From: CAYQAJ01 sp964415245 | Lineage (GTDB): Bacteria; Planctomycetota; Planctomycetia; Pirellulales; Pirellulaceae | NCBI GenBank assembly: GCA_964415245.1 | Contig: CAYQAJ010000006.1 | Coordinates: 1-46,785, forward strand | Direction of reading: 5' to 3' | Length of the DNA: 46,785 nt | Shown: piece after piece, positions 17,930-26,560 of the stretch | Layout: every line of letters begins with the position of its first letter | How positions within the stretch are numbered: position 1 is the stretch's first letter | Program-made: the position numbers and the translations under genes | The notes under the pieces: generated by a model | What the model saw: only the letters and a program-made list of their open reading frames with translations | Databases searched by the model: none | Told to the model about the DNA's origin: nothing

Positions 17930-19543
17930 ATGACAACTGCCCTCGACAATACGCCGGAATTGCTCGATGACGTGACTCCCGTGGTTGCCTGGGCGTCGGA
18001 CCGCGCGGTCGGGCAACCCGCGCTGGGTGCGCCGCGCGCTGTCCGCGGTGGTGCGCCGCGCGCTTTTCGCGGCGGTGCGCCGCGCGTGGCTCTCATTGTC
18101 GACCACCCGCTGCGCGACTTGCCGGGCATGGTGCTGTTGGCGAAGCGGCTTTGCCGTGAGGGAGTCGCCGCTTACCTGGTGCCGTTCAACCTGGCCGAGG
18201 TTGAGCTGTTGCGCCTTGTGCCCGATTTGGTGCTCTTGAATTACTATCGCCGAAGCTGCCTGTGGCTTTACGAAATGCTCGCTTCGGCTCGCATCCCCAT
18301 GGCGGTGCTCGACACCGAAGGGGGCGTGCTGGAAAGTCTCGATGCCTACACGGGCGAGCTGGTAGCGCAGCCCGAGTTGCGGTCGTTGGTCCGCCGCTAC
18401 TTGTGCTGGGGCCCCACGGTCGCGCGGCATTTGGTCGAAGGTTGCTGGTTCGACGCGCGGCAAGTCGTGGTTACCGGCTGCCCGCGCACCGACTACTACG
18501 CATCGCCCTGGCGCGAGGCGGTTGCCCGGCGCGGCGACTCGGTACGCGGCTACGATCGCAACCTGATCCTGCTGAACGGCAATTTCTCGCTGGGGAACCC
18601 CGGCTTCGTCAGTCGCGACGATCAGCACCGCATCATGGTCGAATCCTTGGGCCACGAGCCCGCGAAAGTGCAACAGTGGCAAAATCGCGAGTGTGCCGCA
18701 TTGCGTGAGCTGGCCGGCCTGGCCAATGTGTTGGCGCGGCGGTTTCCACAAGCCACCATCGTCTATCGTCCGCACCCGTTTGAGTCGCTCGCCACGTACC
18801 ATGGGCTGTTGGAATCTCGCGCCAACCTGCACTGCGTGCGACAGGGGAGCGTAGACGCTTGGGTGACCCGCGCCCGCGCCGTGATCCAGCGAAGCTGCAC
18901 GACTGCCATCGAGGCGGGACTGGCGGGCGTGCCGGCCTTCTCGCCGCATTGGGTCGAATCCTCGTTCGAGCGCCCGTCAGCCGATCGCGTGAGCGTGCCG
19001 TTTGAGTCGGCCCGGGAGCTGGTCGACGCCGTCGGCGAGGCGCTATCGGGAGCGTTCACGACGCCTGCTGTTGTGCGGCAAGCGCTAACGAGCGTCATCG
19101 GCGACTGGTTCCACGCGGTCGACGGCCGCTGTCACGAGCGCGTGGCCGCAGCGCTGCTCGACGGCATAACGATCGACGACCGCGCGGAGCGCCGCGCCGC
19201 CTGCCGCGACCTGGTCTACCGCCTTAACGAATACCGCTCGGGCAGCCCGCGCTGGCTGCGAAAGCGGCTCAAAGCCGCGCTGCGCCTTCCCCCCAACTGG
19301 TCGTACTTCCGATGTAGCGCCAAGCCGTTGCAGCCGGAGCGATTCGACAAGTGGGATGAGTCGGCCAAGCGCTTCACCGCCGCCGACGTGTCGGGCGTGC
19401 TTTCGGCGCTGCGCGGGTGTGAACCGGGGGCTCGCGCCGAGCCGCTCTGCGAGCAAGCTTACGAGGACAGCGATTATTCCTTCGGCTACTCGCAAGGCCG
19501 GTCGGTGCGGATCGAGCCACTTCGGGCGAGCAAGGCGGCATGA
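17930..19543 (+). CDS. Surface carbohydrate biosynthesis protein, GT-B-like
   Basis: A 537-residue protein of the 'surface carbohydrate biosynthesis' type, with resemblance to CDP-glycerol glycerophosphotransferases and capsule transferases. Visible features are RVALIVDHPLRDLPGMVLLAK (52-72), YLCWGPTVARHL (157-168), VTGCPRTDYY (181-190), IVYRPHPFES (277-286) and the donor-site-like IQRSCTTAIEAGLAGVPAFS (319-338). A C-terminal ~120-residue extension has no clear match. The start is uncertain: ATG 17930 is used, with an in-frame alternative at 17855. Near the N-terminus an 8-residue unit is repeated (GAPRAVRG, GAPRAFRG, then GAPR), produced by a 24-bp DNA repeat. The likely role is sugar transfer onto a surface glycan. 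Confidence 0.72.
   Translation: MTTALDNTPELLDDVTPVVAWASDRAVGQPALGAPRAVRGGAPRAFRGGAPRVALIVDHPLRDLPGMVLLAKRLCREGVAAYLVPFNLAEVELLRLVPDLVLLNYYRRSCLWLYEMLASARIPMAVLDTEGGVLESLDAYTGELVAQPELRSLVRRYLCWGPTVARHLVEGCWFDARQVVVTGCPRTDYYASPWREAVARRGDSVRGYDRNLILLNGNFSLGNPGFVSRDDQHRIMVESLGHEPAKVQQWQNRECAALRELAGLANVLARRFPQATIVYRPHPFESLATYHGLLESRANLHCVRQGSVDAWVTRARAVIQRSCTTAIEAGLAGVPAFSPHWVESSFERPSADRVSVPFESARELVDAVGEALSGAFTTPAVVRQALTSVIGDWFHAVDGRCHERVAAALLDGITIDDRAERRAACRDLVYRLNEYRSGSPRWLRKRLKAALRLPPNWSYFRCSAKPLQPERFDKWDESAKRFTAADVSGVLSALRGCEPGARAEPLCEQAYEDSDYSFGYSQGRSVRIEPLRASKAA
18026..18091 (+). repeat. In-frame 24-bp tandem repeat (2.7 copies) inside a coding region
   Basis: Two full 24-bp units beginning GGTGCGCCGCGCG (18026-18049 and 18050-18073) and a partial third (from 18074) encode GAPRAVRG, GAPRAFRG and GAPR. 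The unit length is a multiple of three, so copy number can vary without a frameshift. Confidence 0.85.
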
Positions 19544-19617
19544 GCGACGGAGACAACCACGACCGCGTCCGCGCCGGCCGCATTGACAGGATTCGATAGG
19601 GGGAGCGACGAGAGGGC

Positions 19618-20601
19618 ATGACAGACCGAGTTTTTGACGATCAACGACAGTGCCCCTTGTGCGGCCAGAGCGATGGCTTTCGCTTTGTGACCGACGGCGG
19701 TACACGGTTCACGGCGGAGCGCGTGGTGTTCTGTCCCGTCTGCTCGCTCGTGATGCTCAATCCGCGCATGTCGCCGCAGGCCGTGCGCGGGTACTACGCC
19801 GGAGACGATTTCTCCCGCGATTTCCGCGGCGCCGATCGGCCCGACGCCGACGCCATGGCCTATCGCGACATGCGTGCCGAGCGGCGGTGGCGACTTCTCA
19901 GCGGTTTGTTACCCGATCGCGCCCGTTGCCTGGAGATCGGCTGCGGGGCCGGCAACTTTCTGGCCCAGCTCGAGCGCGGCGGACACGAAGCGCTGGGCAT
20001 CGACGCGTCGACGGGCTACGCGCGGCAGGCCGCCGAATTGGGACGTCGCGCGATCGCTGGATGGTTTCCCGACGACCTGCCCGCCGCATGGAACCAGTTC
20101 GACGCGGTGCTTCTGTTCCAGGTGATCGAGCACGTCGACGAGCCGGTGGCCCTGCTACGCGCCGTGCGCGAGCGGCTCGTGCCCGGGGGCCTGCTCGTGC
20201 TCGAATACCCCGACCTGGAGGTGGCGCTGCGCCGCGAGTCGCTTCGCACGACATATTTCCAGAATTCGCACCTGCGCGACTACCGCCGGTTCACGATGGA
20301 GCTGGTGCTTTGTTCGGCCGGTTTTTGCCCGCAACGGGTGATCTACGAGGAAAACTCGCCGCCGTTTGACAAGAACGTGCTCGTAATCGCATCCGCCGAT
20401 CCCACCGTGCAAGCGCCAATCCGTGAGTGCGGCGATTATTCGTGCCCCGACAGCGAGGCGTTCTATCGGCTTCTCGTGGAAAAGCTGGAGCGAAGCCGCC
20501 ATCACCGCGCGGAACTCGCCACGCACAAGAATCGCTGGCGGTTGCGGGAGCGGGCCATGCGGCTGTTGCGACCGCTCACCAGGCGACATCGCGCAAGTTA
20601 G
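19618..20601 (+). CDS. Class I SAM-dependent methyltransferase with N-terminal zinc ribbon
   Basis: A 327-residue protein. Two Cys pairs (C12/C15 in CPLCG and C39/C42 in CPVC) suggest a small zinc-binding head of the kind seen in sugar C-methyltransferases. The SAM-binding motif I is CLEIGCGAGNF (104-114), with the downstream acidic residue in LGIDAST and motif IV-like FDAVLLFQVIEHV. The ATG at 19618 has a purine-rich upstream region (AGGGGGAGCGACGAGAGGG). Neighbouring genes are transferases for surface glycans, so it probably methylates a sugar, as O- or C-methylation; the site is unknown. The basic C-terminus (RLRERAMRLLRPLTRRHR) is unusual. Confidence 0.83.
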   Translation: MTDRVFDDQRQCPLCGQSDGFRFVTDGGTRFTAERVVFCPVCSLVMLNPRMSPQAVRGYYAGDDFSRDFRGADRPDADAMAYRDMRAERRWRLLSGLLPDRARCLEIGCGAGNFLAQLERGGHEALGIDASTGYARQAAELGRRAIAGWFPDDLPAAWNQFDAVLLFQVIEHVDEPVALLRAVRERLVPGGLLVLEYPDLEVALRRESLRTTYFQNSHLRDYRRFTMELVLCSAGFCPQRVIYEENSPPFDKNVLVIASADPTVQAPIRECGDYSCPDSEAFYRLLVEKLERSRHHRAELATHKNRWRLRERAMRLLRPLTRRHRAS

Positions 20602-20617
20602 CAGAGAGAAGACACCC

Positions 20618-21862
20618 ATGTCCGATAACGGCGCACATGGTAGCACCGTACTGCACGTCGCATCGCACGAGATCAACGTGGGCGATGGTGCGCTCATCGG
20701 CGGAATCCGCCAGGTGCTGCGAGAGATTGCCGGTTTCGAGCCGCGTTACCGCCCGATGGAGATGACCGATTTCCCGGCCCGCAGCGGTGAGGTCTCGCCC
20801 GAATCGCTCGACTCGCTGGACGTGGATCTCATCCTCGTCGGGGGCGGGGGCTCGATCGACGGCCGCCCGAGTCATACACGCAGCGGCATGGCCTTTCCGC
20901 TGGCCGGCGAGGAAATTCGCCGGCTGCGCACGCCATTGGCCTACGTGGCGCTGGGCGTCAACATGCTTCCGGGCGAACGGCTGCACTGCGGCCAGCAGCT
21001 TGCCGACGTGCTCCGCGCTTGCCGCGACCGAGGGATTCCCTTCTCCGTGCGAAACGACGGATCGCTCGAACGGCTCCGCGACGAGTTGGGCGACGCCGCC
21101 GATGCAGTGGTCGAAGTGCCCGACCCCGGTTTTTTCGTGCAGGCCGATCCGCGGTACGTGGTTCCCTCGATGAGCGGACATCGTCCCACCGTGCTGGTGC
21201 AAATCGCCGGCGACCATCTCGATAAGCGCCTCGGTGTTGCGGCATCGGGCAACGGTCGCATCGGACCCAGACGTTGGATCGGGAGGCGCAATGCGCGCAG
21301 CGACGCCGTCAGCCGGTTCCTCGCCGATATGGGCGCACTGGTGCAATGGCTCGTCGTCGAGCTCGACGCCGAAGTCTTGCTCGCCCCCCATACGCTGCGC
21401 GACGTGCCGGTGGCGGGACAAGTGACCGCCCGGCTCGATCCGGCGATCTGTCGCCGCCGCGTGCGCGTGTTGGGCATTGCGCACGCCATGCACGCGCCGA
21501 AGTACTTTGCAGCATACGCGCGGGCCGACCTGGTCGTGGGTATGCGAGGCCACAGCGTCATCTGCGCCGTCGGACTGCGGCGGCCATGCGTGGCGCTGGC
21601 CACGCACGCCAAGGTGAGCGGGTTCATGCAAAAGTGCGACCTGGGCGAGTGGTCGATTCCTCCCGGGCCCGAGTGGTTCGACCGCGTGCGCCAGTCGTGT
21701 CGCCTGCTCATCGAGTCGCCCGAAGCCCAACTGGCCGTGCGCGATCGTGCGACGGCCGACTTCCGCGACCGCTTTACGGACTTCCTGCGAACGTGCTGGG
21801 ACCGGCGGCGACACGACGACTCGCGCCGGGATCGGAAACCATTGGCATTCGGCAACCGCTGA
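20618..21862 (+). CDS. Polysaccharide pyruvyl transferase family protein
   Basis: A 414-residue protein beginning MSDNGAHGSTVLHVASHEINVGDGALIGGI. The NxGDGALI motif near residue 20 and the later VVGMRGHSVICAVGLRRPCVAL (about 308-329) are the two signature regions of the pyruvyltransferase family (WcaK/AmsJ/CsaB type). Members transfer an enolpyruvyl group from phosphoenolpyruvate to a sugar to give a ketal-linked pyruvate, adding negative charge. It starts 16 bp after the methyltransferase stop, consistent with one operon. Some members of the family have other roles, so the exact reaction is inferred. Confidence 0.83.
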   Translation: MSDNGAHGSTVLHVASHEINVGDGALIGGIRQVLREIAGFEPRYRPMEMTDFPARSGEVSPESLDSLDVDLILVGGGGSIDGRPSHTRSGMAFPLAGEEIRRLRTPLAYVALGVNMLPGERLHCGQQLADVLRACRDRGIPFSVRNDGSLERLRDELGDAADAVVEVPDPGFFVQADPRYVVPSMSGHRPTVLVQIAGDHLDKRLGVAASGNGRIGPRRWIGRRNARSDAVSRFLADMGALVQWLVVELDAEVLLAPHTLRDVPVAGQVTARLDPAICRRRVRVLGIAHAMHAPKYFAAYARADLVVGMRGHSVICAVGLRRPCVALATHAKVSGFMQKCDLGEWSIPPGPEWFDRVRQSCRLLIESPEAQLAVRDRATADFRDRFTDFLRTCWDRRRHDDSRRDRKPLAFGNR

Positions 21863-21920
21863 CACTGGGCAACCAGTCGCATGGGACGACCGCTGACCAC
21901 GAACAACATCGAAATCGGGA

Positions 21921-22829
21921 GTGCGAAACTTGAAACGGCGGTGGCGGCAAATCGTGCGTGATGCAGCGGCGGCCGTATCGGGCCGACGTTCATTTTCGCC
22001 CACGCGCCACCCGTATGAGTCGACGAACATCATACTCATCTCCGGCGCACCGCGGTCGGGTACCACGGCGCTGCGCAACAGCCTCGCGGCGCACTGCGAT
22101 GTCTACTCCACCAACTGCGAAAGCAACGTGGTGAACGACGTGTTGTGCGCCGCGCTGCGCAACTGCACGCTCCCCGACCGAAAGGGAAACATGGTGTTGG
22201 GGCAGCGCGCGTACGATCGCATCTTTCGCCGGATGCTGCTCAAGCTACTCTGGCCGAACCCCTGGGACCGACCCGGCGTGCCGCGGGCCCTTTCGACGTA
22301 CACGCACCTGGAACCGGCCTCGGCCGAATACCTGGTACAGGTGTTTCGCCGTGCGCGGATCGTCTACCTGGTGCGCAACGGCATTGAGTCGGTGGCGTCG
22401 GCCGCAGCCTTCGAGTCGTTCGCCTCGCTCCCGTTCGCGGTGCTTTGCAAGCGCTGGGCGGTATCGCTGAAGATGGCCCAATGGGGCAACGGCCGCGGCG
22501 AGTTTTTGCTGGTGCGACACGAGCACGTTCGCGACCCGCAGCGCGGCGAGCCGACTCTACGCGAGATACTTCACTGGGCCGGGCTGCCGTACGACGAACG
22601 ATGCGTCGAAGTTTTGCGATCCACGCGATTCCATCCCACGCGGCTGCCCGACGAAACCGACGTCGACGCCCAAAGCCTCGATCGCCGGGCCGAGCGCTGG
22701 CGGTACTGGTCGCGCGAGCAGCGGAAAACGTTTGTGGACATTTGCGGCCCAGCCATGAACTATTTCGGCTACCCCATCGCGTGGACCCTTAACGCGGCGG
22801 GAGATGCGGCGCACGAAGCCGCGGCGTAG
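21921..22829 (+). CDS. PAPS-dependent sulfotransferase
   Basis: About 300 residues. The 5'-phosphosulfate loop is LISGAPRSGTTALRNSL (about 39-55). The 3'-phosphate-binding segment is RIVYLVRNGIESVASA (about 146-161), with the Arg and Ser expected for PAPS binding. Sulfotransferases move sulfate from PAPS to a hydroxyl or amino group, here presumably a sugar of the surface glycan. The start is uncertain: GTG 21921 lacks a spaced ribosome site, whereas TTG 21930 has GGGAG 8 bp upstream and would remove three residues. It lies between the pyruvyltransferase and the GT4 pair on the same strand. Confidence 0.82.
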   Translation: MRNLKRRWRQIVRDAAAAVSGRRSFSPTRHPYESTNIILISGAPRSGTTALRNSLAAHCDVYSTNCESNVVNDVLCAALRNCTLPDRKGNMVLGQRAYDRIFRRMLLKLLWPNPWDRPGVPRALSTYTHLEPASAEYLVQVFRRARIVYLVRNGIESVASAAAFESFASLPFAVLCKRWAVSLKMAQWGNGRGEFLLVRHEHVRDPQRGEPTLREILHWAGLPYDERCVEVLRSTRFHPTRLPDETDVDAQSLDRRAERWRYWSREQRKTFVDICGPAMNYFGYPIAWTLNAAGDAAHEAAA

Positions 22830-22894
22830 CCCCCGAAGGAAACGACGCTCGTTCGAATTGCGATCGACCGCGCGATTCACCCCCAGGGGTCATC

Positions 22895-24082
22895 ATGATG
22901 CGATTCGGCTTCTACTCCGCGATGAAGGCGCTGCCCTGGGGCGGAAGCGAAGAGTTATGGAGCCGCGCCGCGCACGTGCTGCTCGATCGCGGCCACTCGG
23001 TGTGCATCAGTTATCGCAAGCAGCAGCAGACGCCTGCTCCGCTCAAAAAGCTCCGCCGCCACGGAGCGCGCATGCGCTGGCATGGCCGTCCTCTGTTGGG
23101 CCGCACGGCACGCCGCTCGCTCGCGCGGTTGGGCCTGAATACGAATCCGCACGTCGGCTGGCTCGATCGCACGCGGCCCGATCTGGTCGTCATCACGGTC
23201 GGCATTCACACCGACGACTGCACAATGGCCGATGCCTGCCGGCGGCGCGGTATCCCTTACGTCGTCAATTTGCAATCGGCCGGCGACGCCCACTGGATGC
23301 ACGAAGGCAATCTCGACGACTTCCGCGGCATGTACCTCGGTGCCCGGGCCTGCTTCTTCGTGTCGGCCGAAAACCTTGACATCGTGGAGACAAACCTGGC
23401 GGCCCGAATACCACAGGCCGCAATCGTCGCCAACCCGTTCCATGTGTCGTGGCAGGCGGCGCCCGACTGGCCCGACGAAGCCGACGGCCTGCAGATGGCG
23501 TGCGTGGGTCGGCTGCACCTGGAATCGAAGGGGCAGGACTTGGTGGTCGACGTGTTGCGGCGAGACAAGTGGCGCGCCAGGCCGCTCTCCGTCGTCTTCT
23601 GGGGGAGCGACCACGGCGACCGGCGACGGCTGAACGATTTGATTCGCCTGCACGGGCTGGGCGATCGGCTTTCGATCGGAGGGTTTGCGAACGACATCGA
23701 GGAGCTTTGGTCGCGGCATCATGCGCTGCTATTGCCATCGCGCTACGAAGGGAGCGCCCTGGCGCTTCTCGAAGCCATGCTCTGTGGGCGAACCGCCGTC
23801 GCGACCACGATCGGCCGTGCCGGCGAACTGCTCGCCGATAACCAGACAGGCTTTCTCGCCGCGGCGCCGACCGCCGACCTGCTCGACGAGGCGCTCGAAC
23901 GGGCTTGGCAGCGGCGGAGTGAGTGGCGCGCGATGGGAACGCTGGCGGCACAGCGGATCCGCGCGACGTACAGCGCGTGTCCCGAGGCCGACTTCGCATC
24001 GCTGCTCGAACAGGTCGCGGCCGGGGGCGAAATCCATCGGCGGTCGGATTGGGTATCGGCGGCCCAGGGGGAGGCGGCATGA
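22895..24082 (+). CDS. Glycosyltransferase family 4 protein (first of a tandem pair)
   Basis: A 395-residue GT-B retaining glycosyltransferase. The N-terminal acceptor half opens MMRFGFYSAMKALPWGGSEELW; the C-terminal donor half has ACVGRLHLESKGQDLVVDV and the GT4 donor motif LLLPSRYEGSALALLEAMLCG, with the E-x7-E pair. The ribosome site is AGGGG just upstream of two adjacent ATG codons. The stop overlaps the next gene's start as ATGA, so the two are translationally coupled. The next gene is a clear paralogue along its whole length. The sugar donor cannot be read from sequence. Confidence 0.87.
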   Translation: MMRFGFYSAMKALPWGGSEELWSRAAHVLLDRGHSVCISYRKQQQTPAPLKKLRRHGARMRWHGRPLLGRTARRSLARLGLNTNPHVGWLDRTRPDLVVITVGIHTDDCTMADACRRRGIPYVVNLQSAGDAHWMHEGNLDDFRGMYLGARACFFVSAENLDIVETNLAARIPQAAIVANPFHVSWQAAPDWPDEADGLQMACVGRLHLESKGQDLVVDVLRRDKWRARPLSVVFWGSDHGDRRRLNDLIRLHGLGDRLSIGGFANDIEELWSRHHALLLPSRYEGSALALLEAMLCGRTAVATTIGRAGELLADNQTGFLAAAPTADLLDEALERAWQRRSEWRAMGTLAAQRIRATYSACPEADFASLLEQVAAGGEIHRRSDWVSAAQGEAA

Positions 24083-25233
24083 GACTGGCCTTTTACTCAA
24101 CGATCACCGGCCTGCCGTGGGGGGGCAGCGAAGAGCTGTGGGGTCAGGCCGCTCTGCTGCTGGCGCGGCGCGGACATGAAGTGTTCGTCAACATGCAACG
24201 CTGGCCGGAAGTGCCGAACCGCCTGACGGAACTGGTGGAGGCGGGCGCCGACGTCCATCGCCGCCGACGCTCGCGGGGTGGTCGCGGACTGTTGCGCGCC
24301 GTGCGGCAATGCGGCGTGCATTGGCATCCGCAAGCGCGCTGGCTGTCGCGCGTGCGGCCCGATTTCGCGCTCATCACGAGCAGCTACCACATCGACGACG
24401 TGAGTATTGTCGATGCCTGCCTCCGCCGCCGCATTCCGTACGCCATGAACTTGCAGTGCGCGAGCCGGTTGCAGTGGATCGACCCGCGCGACTTGGAGCC
24501 AATGCGCCGCGCTTACGCTTCGGCGCGGGTGTGTTTCGTACTCTCGCGCGAAAATGCCGAGATTCTCTCCGCCAACCTGGCGATGCCCCTGGAGCACGTG
24601 CAAATCGTCGACAACCCCTACAACGTCAGCCGCAAACCGCGCGTGCCGTGGCCCGAAGGAGAACCGTGGCGAATGGCGTGCGTGGGGCGGATGCACTTTC
24701 TGTCGAAAGGGCAGGACCTCATCCTGCGCGTGCTGCGGCAGGAAAAGTGGCGCAGCCGACCGCTCGTTGTCACCTTTTACGGGCAGGACCAGGGTAACGA
24801 GCGGCAAGCCCGCGATCTGGTGCGGCTGTGGGAATTGGAGCGGCACGTCGAGTTCGGCGGCTTCGTGCCGCGCGTCGAGGAGATCTGGGCGAACAACCAT
24901 GCGCTGCTGTTGCCGTCGCGGTACGAGGGTCTGCCCATGGTGACGGTCGAAGCGATGCTCTGCCGCCGCGCGTGCGTTGTCACTTGTTGCGGCCGCAACG
25001 GCGATCTCGTCGACGACAACGAAACGGGCTTTGTGGCGCAGGCGGCCACGGTTAAGTTGCTCGATGAAGCACTCGAACGCGCCTGGCAAGCGCGGCATCA
25101 ATGGCGGGAGATGGGCGAGTTGGCGGCGCTGCGCGTCGACCAGCGCTACAGCCGGCAGCCGGTTGAAGACTTCGCCGACCGAATCGAAGCGCTGGCGGCG
25201 GGGCGCGTGTCGCGGGCTCGGTCGGCGGCGTAG
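24079..25233 (+). CDS. Glycosyltransferase family 4 protein (second of a tandem pair)
   Basis: A 384-residue paralogue of the preceding gene. Shared segments include YS-x4-LPWGGSEELW at the N-terminus, a CVGR-x-H-x5-KGQDL segment and the donor motif LLLPSRYEGLPMVTVEAMLC. The ATG at 24079 overlaps the upstream TGA by four bases; the longer frame from 23923 is rejected because it lies inside the first copy. The duplication with divergence suggests two successive additions of related sugars, an inference from pairing alone. It is the last gene of the plus-strand glycan cluster. Confidence 0.87.
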   Translation: MRLAFYSTITGLPWGGSEELWGQAALLLARRGHEVFVNMQRWPEVPNRLTELVEAGADVHRRRRSRGGRGLLRAVRQCGVHWHPQARWLSRVRPDFALITSSYHIDDVSIVDACLRRRIPYAMNLQCASRLQWIDPRDLEPMRRAYASARVCFVLSRENAEILSANLAMPLEHVQIVDNPYNVSRKPRVPWPEGEPWRMACVGRMHFLSKGQDLILRVLRQEKWRSRPLVVTFYGQDQGNERQARDLVRLWELERHVEFGGFVPRVEEIWANNHALLLPSRYEGLPMVTVEAMLCRRACVVTCCGRNGDLVDDNETGFVAQAATVKLLDEALERAWQARHQWREMGELAALRVDQRYSRQPVEDFADRIEALAAGRVSRARSAA

Positions 25234-25312
25234 GTCTCGACTCTCCGCTTTCCGCTTTCGCAACTCGCTCGGCTGCGCCTCGCCGCTAACCGGGGAATCA
25301 ATGGCGCCGTCG

Positions 25313-26560
25313 TTAGGCGTTTTCGCCGGCCACGAAGCCTGTGCTGAAGGCGGCCTGAAAGTTGTAACCGCCGACGGGGCCGTCGACGTCGAGGATTTCT
25401 CCCGCCACGAGCAGCCCCGGCACCCGCTTACTGCGCATCGTGCGTGAGTCGATCTCGTCGAGCGCGACGCCCCCCGCGGTGACCTCGGCCTTGGCAAACC
25501 CGCGCGTTCCTTCGAGCGGGATCGCCAGATTCTTAAGCGCCGCCGCCAGCCGACGGCGATCGGCTCGCGACAGGTCGGCACATCGTAGGCTGGGATCGAT
25601 GCCCAAGTGCGCTACAATTGCCTCCCCCAGCCGCCGCGCCATCCACTGCGACGGCAAACTCGACACGTTGCGGGCGCCGTGCTCCGCGCAGTGATGCCGA
25701 AGCGCCTCGTCGACCGCCTCTTCGCCGAGGTCGGGCGCGAAATCGCAAACGGCGCTCAGCTCCAAGGGCCGCCGGTACGCGCTGACCGCGCCGCTCACGT
25801 CGAGAGCCGCGGGTCCCGACAGGCCGAAGTGCGTGAAAAGCAGCGACTCGCGCCGCCGTGCGAGGAAAGCGCCGCCGCCCGACTTGGCACCTGGCTCGAC
25901 AATGCGCAGCTCGACGTCGTCGGCCGACACGCCGGCCAGTTCGCGAACCCAGGCGGCGCGGGCCACCAGCGGCGTCAGTGCCGGGCGGGTCGGCACGATT
26001 CGATGACCGAGCGCCGCCATCCAGGCGTATCCATCGCCCGAGGTGCCCGAGCGCGGATACGATCTCCCGCCCGTGGTAACGATTACGCTATCCGCGTCGA
26101 TGGTGCGATCCGGCGTCGTGAGCCGCAGCGCGGTGCCATGCGATTCCAGCCTTTCCAACGGCTCGGCCAGCGCGAGTGAGCATCCGCTGTGGCGCAATCG
26201 ACTCAACAGAGCGGCCAGCACGTCGGTGGCGCGATCGCTGACCGGGAAGATCTTGCCGCCGGGCTCCACCTTCGTCGGCACACCCTCCGATTCGATCCAC
26301 GCCACGAGATCGGCGGGCGTAAACGCGGATAGTGCCGATCGCAGAAAGTGGCCCTGTTTCTTGTCGGCAAACGCGTCGGCAATGCCGCGGCTCTCGGTGG
26401 CGTGTGTCAAGTTGCAGCGTGTGCCGCCCGACATCAGGATTTTGACGCCCGGCTTGCGGTTCTTTTCCAACAGCAGCGTCTCGCGGCCGCGCTGGGCGGC
26501 GCGCGTGGCGGCGAAAATCCCCGCGGCGCCGGCACCGACCACAACTACGTCGAAGTGCAT
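25313..26560 (-). CDS. HI0933/BaiN-like NAD(P)/FAD-dependent oxidoreductase
   Basis: A 415-residue flavoprotein. The FAD dinucleotide fold is VVVGAGAAGIFAA (residues 6-18); the family-specific motifs follow: MSGGTRCNLTH, TTGGRSYPRSGTSGDGY and, at the C-terminus, DVDGPVGGYNFQAAFSTGFVAG. This is the conserved YhiN/HI0933 family, often annotated aminoacetone oxidase-like or BaiN-like; the physiological reaction is not well established. It is convergent with the GT4 gene. Downstream on the same strand order it is separated from the BMC gene by ~470 bp of repeat-containing sequence. Confidence 0.88.
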   Translation of the reverse strand: MHFDVVVVGAGAAGIFAATRAAQRGRETLLLEKNRKPGVKILMSGGTRCNLTHATESRGIADAFADKKQGHFLRSALSAFTPADLVAWIESEGVPTKVEPGGKIFPVSDRATDVLAALLSRLRHSGCSLALAEPLERLESHGTALRLTTPDRTIDADSVIVTTGGRSYPRSGTSGDGYAWMAALGHRIVPTRPALTPLVARAAWVRELAGVSADDVELRIVEPGAKSGGGAFLARRRESLLFTHFGLSGPAALDVSGAVSAYRRPLELSAVCDFAPDLGEEAVDEALRHHCAEHGARNVSSLPSQWMARRLGEAIVAHLGIDPSLRCADLSRADRRRLAAALKNLAIPLEGTRGFAKAEVTAGGVALDEIDSRTMRSKRVPGLLVAGEILDVDGPVGGYNFQAAFSTGFVAGENA

